This document shows, piece by piece, positions 54,434 to 62,752 of a stretch of DNA of 64,000 nt; positions within the stretch are counted from its first letter, which is position 1, and the number at the start of each line of letters is the position of its first letter. This DNA is from Mesorhizobium sp. Its GTDB lineage: Bacteria > Pseudomonadota > Alphaproteobacteria > Rhizobiales > Rhizobiaceae. The stretch covers positions 1 through 64,000 of the forward strand of contig NZ_JAFKIC010000106.1 in the NCBI RefSeq assembly GCF_017306585.1. The letters run 5' to 3'. A model generated the notes under the pieces. The model ran no database searches. It was not told the origin of the DNA and worked only from the letters and a program-made list of their open reading frames with translations. The translations under genes and the position numbers were made by a program.

Positions 54434-54441
54434 ATAGTTTA
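54428..54441. promoter_or_regulatory. Transfer-regulon palindrome, site 3
   Basis: TTAACTATAGTTTA, 13/14 to the consensus; dyad symmetry extends to a 24-bp near-perfect palindrome at 54423-54446 (arms GCGAAT/ATTCGC). It is centred exactly between virB1 (30 bp) and the SNase-like gene (30 bp). Confidence 0.75.
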
Positions 54442-54471
54442 TTCGCAAACGCGGCAACCCGGACATTCGAA

Positions 54472-55032
54472 TTGAAAACCACCCTGCTTTTCCTCCTCGT
54501 CTCGACCTCGCCGATCGCGGCGCAAGCCTGCGATCCGGTCGATACGAACCGCGTTCTGGAGATGGTGCGGACCATCGCCACCGAAGAAGACCTGGATCCC
54601 GATCTGGCGCTCGCTGTGGTTGACGTCGAGAGCGCGGGCGGCCAGCACCAGGTCTCCGAGGCGGGTGCCGTCGGCATCATGCAGCTGATGCCGGAGACCG
54701 CCTCCGACTATGGCGTCACGGACCGTTGCGACCCCGAAGAAAACATCCGCGCCGGTGTCCGCTACCTCAAAAAGCTCTACGGGGAATTCGACGATCCGCT
54801 GCTGATGCTCGCCGCCTACAACGCCGGCCCTGAGCGCGTCTACAGACAAGGCGGCATTCCCGAATTCAACGAGACCGCCCAGTACATCGTCAAGGTGATG
54901 AACCGCTGGACGCTGAACGCCAAGGCGTCAGTGGCGCAGGAAAAGCGCGCCGGAAACCGCCTCCCCCGAAAAGAGACCGTTGCGCTGGCGCCCTCGCCCT
55001 GGCGCGACCAGCACGTCTGGACCGCCGAATAG
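54472..55032 (+). CDS. virB1: VirB1 lytic transglycosylase
   Basis: 186 aa, TTG start (no ATG or GTG fits). Signal peptide MKTTLLFLLVSTSPIAAQA. SLT domain with catalytic Glu in VVDVESAGGQHQVSEAGAVGIMQLMPETA and the AAYNAGPERV motif. It opens the murein layer for assembly of the secretion channel. First gene of the virB operon, read from the promoter at 54405. Confidence 0.9.
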   Translation: MKTTLLFLLVSTSPIAAQACDPVDTNRVLEMVRTIATEEDLDPDLALAVVDVESAGGQHQVSEAGAVGIMQLMPETASDYGVTDRCDPEENIRAGVRYLKKLYGEFDDPLLMLAAYNAGPERVYRQGGIPEFNETAQYIVKVMNRWTLNAKASVAQEKRAGNRLPRKETVALAPSPWRDQHVWTAE

Positions 55033-55075
55033 CGCCGGCCCCCCGATCATCCTCCCAAGACATGAAGGACTTCGC

Positions 55076-55399
55076 ATGAGCATTTCCCCGATTACGCCGC
55101 GCCGGCGCGGCAAGGCCGTCCTGTCGCTGGCGCTGCTCGCGACCACGATCGCGCTGGTCCCCGAACTCGCCTATGCGCAGTCGGCAGCGCCCGTCGAAGG
55201 CATCCTCGAATGGTTCGTCGGTGTCCTCCAGGGCAGTGTCGCCCGCTCGCTCGCCATCATAGCCGTCTGCTTCCTCGGCTTCCTGTTCCTAACCGGCCGC
55301 ATGGCCTGGCAGGGCGCGATCTCCATCGTCATCGGCATCGCCATCATCTTCGGCGCCGCCGAACTGGTCGACGCCATGAAGGCGGCAGGGGGTGTCTGA
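55076..55399 (+). CDS. virB2: VirB2 pilin
   Basis: 107 aa: long signal sequence (to ELAYAQS) and two hydrophobic helices (LEWFVGVLQGSVARSLAIIAVCFLGFLFL; GAISIVIGIAIIFGAAELVDAM), the TrbC/VirB2 major pilin arrangement. Start at ATG 55076. The mature pilin is about 73 residues, as usual for the family. Confidence 0.9.
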   Translation: MSISPITPRRRGKAVLSLALLATTIALVPELAYAQSAAPVEGILEWFVGVLQGSVARSLAIIAVCFLGFLFLTGRMAWQGAISIVIGIAIIFGAAELVDAMKAAGGV

Positions 55400-55400
55400 C

Positions 55401-55691
55401 ATGCGTGATGATGCACCCGATGTCGAACCGCTCATCCAGCCGCTGACCCGGCCGCCGACATATTTCGGGGTCGACATCATCGTGTTCGTGGTGAACGGCA
55501 TCTTCGGGATCGTCATCTTCATCGCATCGTCGAGCTTTCTCGCGCCACTGGTCGTCCTGCCGGTTCATTTCATCGGGCTCTACCTCTGCCAGCGCGACAT
55601 CCACATCGTCCGCGTGGCGCAGGTCTTTCTGTCGATGCGCCGGGCGATCCGTAACCGGCGCTTCTGGAAAGCGGGGAGCTATGCCCCATGA
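55401..55691 (+). CDS. virB3: VirB3 inner-membrane protein
   Basis: 96 aa; PLTRPPTYFGVDIIVFVVNGIFGIVIFIASSS and LPVHFIGLYLCQRDIHIVRVAQVFL give the two-helix VirB3/TrbD pattern. ATG 55401 (GTG 55392 is possible). It overlaps virB4 by four bases. It anchors VirB4 at the membrane. Confidence 0.9.
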   Translation: MRDDAPDVEPLIQPLTRPPTYFGVDIIVFVVNGIFGIVIFIASSSFLAPLVVLPVHFIGLYLCQRDIHIVRVAQVFLSMRRAIRNRRFWKAGSYAP

Positions 55692-58099
55692 ACATCGTCA
55701 ATCACGATCTGAAGTTCGGGCGGGAGCGTGCCCGCGATCTGGGGATCGGCACGCATGTTCCCTACCTTCGCCATGTCGACGAGGAGACGATCGTCACCAA
55801 GTCCGGGTTGCTGCTGCAGGTGATCCGGCTGTCAGGCCTGCCCTACCAGACCATGGACCAGGCGGAGATCAATGCGCGTCTTGCCAATCGCAACATGACG
55901 GTCCGTTCGCTCGGCTCGTCGCGTTTCGCGCTCTATGCCACCATTATCCGGCGCAAGATCGCACCTGCCATCGATGGCGATTTCGACAATCCCTTCGCGG
56001 ACGAGCTGAACGCCCGCTACATGGACGGCCTCCAGCACCGGACGATGTTCGTCAACGAGCTTTATCTGACGGTGATCCGGCGCCCCATGACCGGGCGCGC
56101 CGGCAAGGTCGATCGCATGTTCGACATCTTCCGCATGGCCGACAACGAGGTCGAAGCCAGGGGCGAGGCGCTGCGCGACCTCAAGGACATGGTCTCTGGC
56201 ATCGTCGGCGATTTCCGCACCTACCGCCCGGAGATCCTCTCCTGCGTGACGCGCGATGGCGGCCTCTTTTCCGAACCGGCCGAATTCTTCGCGAAGATCC
56301 TCGCCGCCGGCGATGAGCGCAGCATGCCCCTGCCCCGCATGTCGCTTGCCGACTATATCGGAACTGGGCGGATCATGTTCGGCCGCAAGGCGACGGAGAT
56401 TTGGTCGGCCGATGGCGCGACGTCGAAGGTCGCCGCCATGGTGTCGATCAAGGAATATCCGCCGATGACGACACCCGGCCAGCTCGACGGCCTGCTGCGT
56501 CTTCCCTACGAGTTCATTCTCACCCATTCCTTCGCGCCGGAAGACCGCACCACGGTCACGGAGGCGATCGCCACGATCAGCCGGCAGATTTCCAACTCCG
56601 ACGACGGCGGCACGGCCGTCGAAGACGATATCGAGACGGCCCGCGACCGACTGGCGTCAGGCGAAGTCGTGTTCGGCAAGCACCATATGACCGTCGCGGT
56701 GCTCGAGCGCGACCTGCCGCGGCTGAACCGGGCGGTGGCCGACGTCACCGCCGAATTGGCGCGCATGGGCGTCGTCGCCGTACGCGAAGACCTCAATCAG
56801 GAAGCGGCCTGGTGGGCGCAACTGCCGACGAATTTCGCCTATATCGCCCGGCAGGGCCTGATCTCGTCGGTGAATTTCGCCGGCCTGTTCTCGGCGCACA
56901 ATTTCCCGTCCGGGCAGACGCATAAGGTCCATTGGGGAATGCCCGTCTCGCTGCTGGAGACCACCAGCCAGACGGCCTATTTCTTCAATTTCCATGAGGC
57001 GGATGTCGGCAACTTCACCGTCATCGGTCCGACCGGCTCGGGCAAGACCGTCGCCCTCTCCTTCCTGCTTGCCCAAGGCATGCGCATCCAGCCGCGCCCG
57101 CGCTGCGTCTTCATCGACAAGGACAGGGGTGGCGAGATTTTCGTGCGCGCGATGGGCGGACGCTACGAGCGGCTGTCGCCCGGTGAACCGACCGGCTTCG
57201 CACCGCTGCAGCTTGAGGACACGCCGGCCAACCGGAGCTTCGGCAAGACGCTGGTCTCGTACCTCGTCACGCCCTCGGACCGGGTTCTGAATGCCGAGGA
57301 AATGGCTGTGATCTCCGATGCGGTCGACAGCATCTATACCGATTTCGAGCGGCCACAGCGCCGGCTCGACATGCTTGCCGAGGCGATGCGCGGGCGGATG
57401 CGGTCGGGGATCGGCGACCTGGCCGACCGGCTGAAGGAATGGACCACGGGCGACAAGGGCTGGCTGTTCAATAACCCCACGGACAAGCTCGACTTCGACG
57501 GCTCGGTTATCGGCTTCGACATGACGGAGATCCTCTCCGACAAGCGAACGCGCTCGGCCGCCCTCCTTTATATGTTTCATCGCATTGGCGAAATCCTAGA
57601 CGGCCGTCCTTCGATGATCTTTCTCGATGAGGGTTGGCGGCTGCTCGATGACGAGGTTTTTTCCGGTTTCATCAAGGACTGGCTCAAAACTATCCGCAAA
57701 ATGAACGGCATCGTCGGCTTCGGCACGCAATCGGCGGCCGACGTCGTGCGCTCCGATCTGCGCAACACGATCATCGAGCAGACGATGACCAACATCTTCT
57801 TCCCGAACGCGTCCGCCGACGAGGAAAGCTACCGCAAGGCGTTCGGCCTCTCGGAAAAGGAATTCCGCTTCGTGAAGCAAGCGGACAAGGCCAGCCGCAC
57901 CTTTCTCATCAAACACGCGCAGGATTCGATCATCGCCCGGCTCGACCTCTCGGCGATGCCCGATCTGGTCAAGGTGCTTTCCGGACGGCCGGAGACCGTG
58001 CGCGAATGCCAGGCGTTGCGCGAGACGTATGGCGAGGCGCCGGCGGCGTGGCTTCCCCATTTCTGCGGCTGGACCATTCCGGAGGCGACCGATGCGTAG
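55688..58099 (+). CDS. virB4: VirB4 ATPase
   Basis: 803 aa. CagE/TrbE/VirB domain: N-terminal part (HVPYLRHVDEETIVTKSGLLLQVIRLSG), Walker A IGPTGSGKTVALSFLL near residue 445, Walker B MIFLDEGWRLLDD, and FGTQSAADVVRS downstream. It powers pilus assembly and substrate transfer. It is full length for the family and overlaps both neighbours. Confidence 0.96.
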   Translation: MNIVNHDLKFGRERARDLGIGTHVPYLRHVDEETIVTKSGLLLQVIRLSGLPYQTMDQAEINARLANRNMTVRSLGSSRFALYATIIRRKIAPAIDGDFDNPFADELNARYMDGLQHRTMFVNELYLTVIRRPMTGRAGKVDRMFDIFRMADNEVEARGEALRDLKDMVSGIVGDFRTYRPEILSCVTRDGGLFSEPAEFFAKILAAGDERSMPLPRMSLADYIGTGRIMFGRKATEIWSADGATSKVAAMVSIKEYPPMTTPGQLDGLLRLPYEFILTHSFAPEDRTTVTEAIATISRQISNSDDGGTAVEDDIETARDRLASGEVVFGKHHMTVAVLERDLPRLNRAVADVTAELARMGVVAVREDLNQEAAWWAQLPTNFAYIARQGLISSVNFAGLFSAHNFPSGQTHKVHWGMPVSLLETTSQTAYFFNFHEADVGNFTVIGPTGSGKTVALSFLLAQGMRIQPRPRCVFIDKDRGGEIFVRAMGGRYERLSPGEPTGFAPLQLEDTPANRSFGKTLVSYLVTPSDRVLNAEEMAVISDAVDSIYTDFERPQRRLDMLAEAMRGRMRSGIGDLADRLKEWTTGDKGWLFNNPTDKLDFDGSVIGFDMTEILSDKRTRSAALLYMFHRIGEILDGRPSMIFLDEGWRLLDDEVFSGFIKDWLKTIRKMNGIVGFGTQSAADVVRSDLRNTIIEQTMTNIFFPNASADEESYRKAFGLSEKEFRFVKQADKASRTFLIKHAQDSIIARLDLSAMPDLVKVLSGRPETVRECQALRETYGEAPAAWLPHFCGWTIPEATDA

Positions 58100-59255
58100 A
58101 GCGATCATTCTTTTGCTGTCCGCCACAATCGCCGGAGCCCTGGCGCCCTCGGTCCGGGCTGATATTCCGGTCTACGACGACGATGTGGAGGACAAGCGTG
58201 CCGAGGACGAGGAGCACTCGAAGAAGGACACGGAAACGCAAGCCGAGCAGCTCGAGGGGCAGGAGATCACCAACTGCAACATCTCCCAGAAGGAGAAGAA
58301 ACGGCGGCTTTACCGCTCGCCGGCGCAAGCCGTGAAAGAGGACGCAAAGAACGTCGAACTGATCAAGCACTATGCGGAAAAGCACAATGTCCCCGTCGGC
58401 CTCGCATTGTCGGTCGCCCATGCCGAGTCCGGGATTTCGACGTGCTCTGGCTCGCCCACCGGCGTCAAGGGCGTCATGCAGCTGACGAAGCGGACCGGCA
58501 AGGGCATGGGCTTCGACCGCGACATCAACGAGGAGAATATCGAGGGCGGCGTCAAATACCTCGGCATGGGCGTCAACAAATGCGGCAGCACCAACTATGC
58601 CTGCCTCGCCTCCTGGTACAACGGATCGACCGCGGCCGAGCAGAAGAACTGGGCCGGCAAAGTTGGCCGGAACCATACCTGGTTCAACGCCTATGCCGGC
58701 GGCTCGAACATCGAGGACATCGCCTCGCCTTCATATAAATCCTATGTCGACTATGGCTCGGGCGCGACGCGCAGCTCGAGCAGCGCTGCGGCCGACGCGA
58801 TCGACCGGGCCGTTTCCGGCATCGACGCAAGTTCCGCGCGCGTCCAGGAGGCGGGCCGGCGCATCGATGCGCTGTCGGCGTCGGTCGGCGCCTCCGAGAT
58901 CTATCAGGATGCCTGGGACGACAACACGCAGGCTCGTGCCGTCAATGCCGAGCTTCTGAACAACCTCATCACCGCGCGCAACCTCTTCAACGAGCTCCTG
59001 CAGGCGCGCATGCAGATGCGGCTTTCGAAAACATCCGAGACCGCCAAGACGCTGAAGTCCGACAGCAAGGTCAATCCCTATAGCTGCGATCCGGTCATCC
59101 TTGAGGCGATGAAGGTGCCGCGCGAGGATTGGCCGCGCTGCGCGGTGGTCGCGGCCGCCGACGCCGACAGCGAAATCCTCTCGTCGGGAGGCTCGGATCG
59201 CTCGGTCAGTGACAATCTCTCATCCATCCAGAACGCCGCCAACGCGGCCGATTAA
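58092..59255 (+). CDS. Transglycosylase-VirB5-like hybrid
   Basis: 387 aa. Signal peptide MRRAIILLLSATIAGALAPSVRA, then an acidic linker. A second SLT-type domain follows (HNVPVGLALSVAHAESGISTCSGSPTGVKGVMQLTKRTGKGMGF with the catalytic Glu, and ASWYNGSTAAEQKNW). After a helical region the C-terminus reads AELLNNLITARNLFNELLQARMQMRLSKTSETAK..NPYSC. That tail parallels the end of the VirB5 protein in the next gene (EMQMRLTQQSETAK..INPFK). The protein thus joins murein cleavage to a minor-pilin-type tail. It overlaps virB4 by eight bases. Confidence 0.75.
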   Translation: MRRAIILLLSATIAGALAPSVRADIPVYDDDVEDKRAEDEEHSKKDTETQAEQLEGQEITNCNISQKEKKRRLYRSPAQAVKEDAKNVELIKHYAEKHNVPVGLALSVAHAESGISTCSGSPTGVKGVMQLTKRTGKGMGFDRDINEENIEGGVKYLGMGVNKCGSTNYACLASWYNGSTAAEQKNWAGKVGRNHTWFNAYAGGSNIEDIASPSYKSYVDYGSGATRSSSSAAADAIDRAVSGIDASSARVQEAGRRIDALSASVGASEIYQDAWDDNTQARAVNAELLNNLITARNLFNELLQARMQMRLSKTSETAKTLKSDSKVNPYSCDPVILEAMKVPREDWPRCAVVAAADADSEILSSGGSDRSVSDNLSSIQNAANAAD

Positions 59256-59266
59256 GGGGGTTCTCC

Positions 59267-59983
59267 ATGAACAAGCTTCTCGTCGTCACCGCCGCCCTCA
59301 CCTTCGCGACGCCGGCGCTCGCGGACATTCCGGTGATCGACAACACCAATCTCGCCATCGCCAAGAAGAACGCCGAAAACACCGGTGAGATCATGAAGAC
59401 CAACACCAACATCCTGGAAAAGACCAAGGAAATCCTCGGCGCGCTCTCCGGCAGCCGCGACGGATCGATGGGCATTTCCTCGACCGGTCTCGGCGGCAAC
59501 ATGTCGGTCTCGGCCGCGCCGTCCTTCTCGTCAATCATGAACGGCGGCACACTGTCCTTCGGCGGTCTTGGCTCCGACGCCCAGAATATCGCCGCCACGC
59601 TGATCAACGGCCTACAGCTGGTGAAACAGGTCAAGGCCATCGTCGAAGGCGAGGATGCCGGCGCGATGAACAATGCTTTCTCGGGCGCGGTCAACACGGT
59701 GGCGCTGCTCTCGGCGTTGACCCAGCAGGCGACGAAAGGCGTGACGCAGCGCGAGCAATCGCTGCAGTCGGCCACCGGTCAGATCGGCTCGGCCGAAGAC
59801 GTCAAGGGCTCGGTCGACGCCAACACCCGCATGCAGCTGGAGACGGCGCGCACGATCAACGAGCTGATCGGCGTCTCGAATGGAGCGGTCTCGGCGCTCA
59901 ACACCGAGATGCAGATGCGGCTGACCCAGCAATCGGAGACCGCCAAGATGCTGCAATACAAAGACATCAACCCCTTCAAGTGA
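59267..59983 (+). CDS. virB5: VirB5 minor pilin
   Basis: 238 aa. Signal peptide MNKLLVVTAALTFATPALADIPV. All-helical mature part with Gly/Ser loops, and the typical end NELIGVSNGAVSALNTEMQMRLTQQSETAKMLQYKDINPFK. It caps the pilus tip or contributes to adhesion in this family. The start has GGGGGTTCTCC upstream; 11 bp after the hybrid gene. Confidence 0.88.
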   Translation: MNKLLVVTAALTFATPALADIPVIDNTNLAIAKKNAENTGEIMKTNTNILEKTKEILGALSGSRDGSMGISSTGLGGNMSVSAAPSFSSIMNGGTLSFGGLGSDAQNIAATLINGLQLVKQVKAIVEGEDAGAMNNAFSGAVNTVALLSALTQQATKGVTQREQSLQSATGQIGSAEDVKGSVDANTRMQLETARTINELIGVSNGAVSALNTEMQMRLTQQSETAKMLQYKDINPFK

Positions 59984-59989
59984 GGCCGC

Positions 59990-60163
59990 ATGCGTTTCCT
60001 CGTTGTCACGATGCTGGCAGGTCTCGTCCTGCTCGCCGGTTGTCAGACGAAGGGGGAGAAGAAGGCCCCCTGCCCGCCGATCTCCGGATATGCGGAAGCC
60101 GATGACCTGTGCGGCCGGGCAATGCCGGTCAATGACGTGTTCGCGCCCGTGCTGAAGGAATAG
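59990..60163 (+). CDS. Small lipoprotein (VirB7-like)
   Basis: 57 aa, too short for routine gene calling. MRFLVVTMLAGLVLLAGC has a lipobox (LAGC), then a Lys-rich stretch, two more Cys and a short C-terminal part (PVNDVFAPVLKE). Its place between virB5 and virB6, seven bases after virB5 and four before virB6, fits the outer-membrane lipoproteins (VirB7, EexN-like) of such operons. Entry exclusion is the alternative role. Confidence 0.75.
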   Translation: MRFLVVTMLAGLVLLAGCQTKGEKKAPCPPISGYAEADDLCGRAMPVNDVFAPVLKE

Positions 60164-60167
60164 GCCG

Positions 60168-61187
60168 ATGGCAGCGACCACGATCATCTCGGACATTTTT
60201 GCCAAGCTCGACGGCATCGGCGAGACGTTCATCAAGAACGCCTATGACGGCCTCGCGCTCCAGGTGAATGTCCTGTTCGGGTCGATGCTCACCCTCTATG
60301 TCATCTGGTGGGGATACATGATCCTTGCCGGCCGCGATGGCTTCTCCGTACCCGAGGCGGCCTGGCGGCTCGGGCGCGCCTTCGCCATCTATTATATGGC
60401 GACCAACTGGGGGGCGTTCTCCGCCACGCTCTACCAGCTGGTCCAGTCCGTGCCCAACCTGATTTCCGATACCATCATCGAGTCGATCGCGGGTTCCGGT
60501 GGTACACTCGATGGCGGCACAGGCGACACGACCGGCGTCGTCAGAATCCTCGACGCCGTGTTCGAGACCGCAGGCAAGATCTATGAGCAGGTGGCGACCG
60601 GCACCTTCGAATATGTCGGCGCGCTGATCGGTGCGATCGTCTTTGTCGTCGCCATGATCTTCATCGCCGTCGCAGCGGCCGCGATCCTCGCCGCCAAGCT
60701 GATGCTGTTCATCACTCTTGCACTGGCGCCGGTGTTCATCATCCTGGCGCTCTATCGCTGGACCTTCCGCTTCACCGACGGCTGGCTGCTGCTGATGGTC
60801 AACCTGATGGTGACGCAGACCCTGATGATGGCGTTCCTCGCCTTCCTCTACCAGCTGATTGAGCTCGCCATCAACACGGCCAACAACACGGCGACGGAAA
60901 GCAAGCTCTCCTATGTCGCGCCCTTCGTAATCGTCTGCCTGCTCGGGATTGTGGTGTTCCGGTTTATTCCGGCCTTTGCTGCCGCGATTACCGGGGGCAC
61001 AGCGCCAGGCCAAGGCGATGTCCCCTTCCAGGGGGGAAGGGAATCGTTGCGGCGCACCGGATACCAATTCACCAACCGAGCGCAGATTCTCCGAACTGGC
61101 CTCGGGCGTCGCCGAACATCCGCCGACGTTCAGGCAGCACGGGCGCGTGCGATACAGCGGGAAACCGAAAGGAACGGGCAATTTTAG
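60168..61187 (+). CDS. virB6: VirB6 channel protein
   Basis: 339 aa, polytopic inner-membrane protein: LFGSMLTLYVIWWGYMILAGRDG, GALIGAIVFVVAMIFIAVAAAAILAAKLMLFITLALAPVFIILALYRWTFRFTDGWLLLMVNLMVTQTLMMAFLAFL, APFVIVCLLGIVVFRFIPAFAAAITGG (five or six membrane segments). The C-terminal basic tail (RGLGRRRTSADVQAARARAIQRE-type) is longer than in many VirB6. It forms part of the substrate path. Confidence 0.93.
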   Translation: MAATTIISDIFAKLDGIGETFIKNAYDGLALQVNVLFGSMLTLYVIWWGYMILAGRDGFSVPEAAWRLGRAFAIYYMATNWGAFSATLYQLVQSVPNLISDTIIESIAGSGGTLDGGTGDTTGVVRILDAVFETAGKIYEQVATGTFEYVGALIGAIVFVVAMIFIAVAAAAILAAKLMLFITLALAPVFIILALYRWTFRFTDGWLLLMVNLMVTQTLMMAFLAFLYQLIELAINTANNTATESKLSYVAPFVIVCLLGIVVFRFIPAFAAAITGGTAPGQGDVPFQGGRESLRRTGYQFTNRAQILRTGLGRRRTSADVQAARARAIQRETERNGQF

Positions 61188-61211
61188 GCTAGCCAGACAG
61201 GTCGCTGCTCG

Positions 61212-61225
61212 TTAAATATAGTTTA
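61212..61225. promoter_or_regulatory. Transfer-regulon palindrome, site 4
   Basis: TTAAATATAGTTTA, 12/14 to the consensus, 16 bp before the small membrane gene at 61242 and overlapping its leader. Confidence 0.6.
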
Positions 61226-61241
61226 TATGAAGGAGGCTTGA

Positions 61242-61475
61242 ATGCACCCTTGGAATGATCCCCGTCGCTACCAGGCGGCCTTACATCAGCAGGCTCAGAT
61301 CAACGAAGAAGCTGCGGAACACGCTCGCGCTGAATCCAAAAAGGGCGGCGGCTTCGGCTATCTGCTGTTCATCCTTGCGGTTATCTTCTTCAAGCCGTTC
61401 GCGGAATATTGCATCGATCTCTACAACACGCTCGCCGGCTATGCTCAAAGCCTCGGCGCATTGTTCGGTTTCTGA
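61242..61475 (+). CDS. Small membrane protein within the virB operon
   Basis: 77 aa. Hydrophilic N-terminus (MHPWNDPRRYQAALHQQAQINEEAAEHARAESKKGG), one membrane helix (FGYLLFILAVIFFKPFAEYCI), short end. AAGGAGGCTTGA immediately precedes the ATG. I do not recognise it. The position between virB6 and virB8 (where virB7 lies in Agrobacterium) and its own operator suggest an accessory or entry-exclusion role. Confidence 0.65.
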   Translation: MHPWNDPRRYQAALHQQAQINEEAAEHARAESKKGGGFGYLLFILAVIFFKPFAEYCIDLYNTLAGYAQSLGALFGF

Positions 61476-61491
61476 ACAAGGAGGCTTGAGA

Positions 61492-61863
61492 ATGAAGAAA
61501 ATCGTATCGACGATGCTCGCGCTCGGCCTGCTGCTCCCCGGCGCGGCGCAGGCACAATCGCCAAGCTCGATCCTGCCAGTGCTGACCGGGGCCTATGCAC
61601 CCGCTGAAGGCGGCTGCGAAGCCGCGGCCGCCGCGTTTATCTATGTCGAGGACAAGGCGATCGGCGCCAACAAGACCGCCGGCAAGGTGCTGTCCGTCAA
61701 ACAGGACGGCAGCACCTATACGCTCGATGTCTTGTGGATCGAGGCCGGCGCCGACGAAGCGGATGGCGACCGCGATACCGTCACGATCGAGGTGAAGGAC
61801 GATCGCTCCTTCTTCTTCTCCAATACGGCGTCCAAGAAAACGCTGATGCGCTTGTGCAGCTAG
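61492..61863 (+). CDS. Secreted hypothetical protein in the virB operon
   Basis: 123 aa. Signal peptide MKKIVSTMLALGLLLPGAAQAQS; mature protein with two Cys (GGCEAAAAAFIYVEDKAIG, KKTLMRLCS) and beta-rich sequence. AAGGAGGCTTGAGA before the ATG is almost the same leader as in the gene before it. Unfamiliar family. Periplasmic; perhaps part of the channel core or an exclusion factor. Confidence 0.6.
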   Translation: MKKIVSTMLALGLLLPGAAQAQSPSSILPVLTGAYAPAEGGCEAAAAAFIYVEDKAIGANKTAGKVLSVKQDGSTYTLDVLWIEAGADEADGDRDTVTIEVKDDRSFFFSNTASKKTLMRLCS

Positions 61864-61970
61864 GACCTAGAGCCGCTGCACCGAGGAGCTGAGCGCTCCC
61901 TAATCCCAGGCTTTGCGGATTGATCCTGACGCTGGTCCACCCGGCAGAGGAGATCGCTCGGCTAAGTGAA

Positions 61971-61984
61971 TAAACTATAGTTTC
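61971..61984. promoter_or_regulatory. Transfer-regulon palindrome, site 5
   Basis: TAAACTATAGTTTC, 13/14 to the consensus, 33 bp before virB8. It suggests a second internal promoter for virB8-virB9-virB10. Confidence 0.65.
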
Positions 61985-62017
61985 TTTTTTCGCCGTCGGC
62001 GATCACCGGATACCTAA

Positions 62018-62752
62018 ATGACCAACGAAGATGCCGCCGCAAAAACGCCAGAAACCCCGCCGATCGATCTCACCGCCTATTGGAAAGCCGGCGCATCCTG
62101 GGAGGCCGAGCTTTATCGCAAGGAACGCCGCTCCCGGAAAATCGCCTGGACCGTGGCGACCGTCGCCGGCATTTCCACGCTGCTCAGCCTGTCGGCCCTC
62201 AATCTCCTTGTTCCCCTGAAGCAGTTCGAGGCCGTGGTGGTGATCGCCGACAAGACCACCGGCTTCGTCGAGGTCGCCCGTTCCCTGAACGAGAGCAAGC
62301 TTTCCGAGAACGACGCCATCAAGACCGCCAACATCGTCCGCTATATCCGGGCGCGCGAGACCTATGATCCGCGGGCGCTGAAGGATAATTTCGATCTCGC
62401 CCAGCTCTATTCGACGGGACAGGCCGCGACCGACCTTCGCCACGAATTCGAGCCGTCGAACCCGCAATCGAAGGACAAGCTGCTCGGCCGCGACACGCGT
62501 ATTGCCGTCACCATCAAGTCGGTCTCGTTCCTCAATGCCTCCACGGCAACCGTGCGCTTTTCGACGGAAACGCGACGCGACAACACCCTGCGCCGTGAGC
62601 ATTGGGTCTCGGTGGTTCGCTTCCGCTACACGACCGCGCCGCTGAAGAACGAATATCGTTTTGACAATCCACTCGGCTTCCAAGCAACTGAATATAGGCG
62701 CGACCAGGAATCCTTGCCGGAAGTTCTGCCGGCGGACAAGGCGGTGCGATGA
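62018..62752 (+). CDS. virB8: VirB8 inner-membrane core protein
   Basis: 244 aa. Cytosolic N-terminus, one membrane helix ([20 protein letters not shown]), then the VirB8 periplasmic NTF2-like domain ([91 protein letters not shown]). The core family motif at the end is intact. The stop overlaps virB9. Confidence 0.95.
   Translation: MTNEDAAAKTPETPPIDLTAYWKAGASWEAELYRKERRSRKIAWTVATVAGISTLLSLSALNLLVPLKQFEAVVVIADKTTGFVEVARSLNESKLSENDAIKTANIVRYIRARETYDPRALKDNFDLAQLYSTGQAATDLRHEFEPSNPQSKDKLLGRDTRIAVTIKSVSFLNASTATVRFSTETRRDNTLRREHWVSVVRFRYTTAPLKNEYRFDNPLGFQATEYRRDQESLPEVLPADKAVR

Noticed and set aside
60129..61181. 350-codon open frame on the minus strand
   Set aside because: Antisense to virB6; strongly charged, no family.
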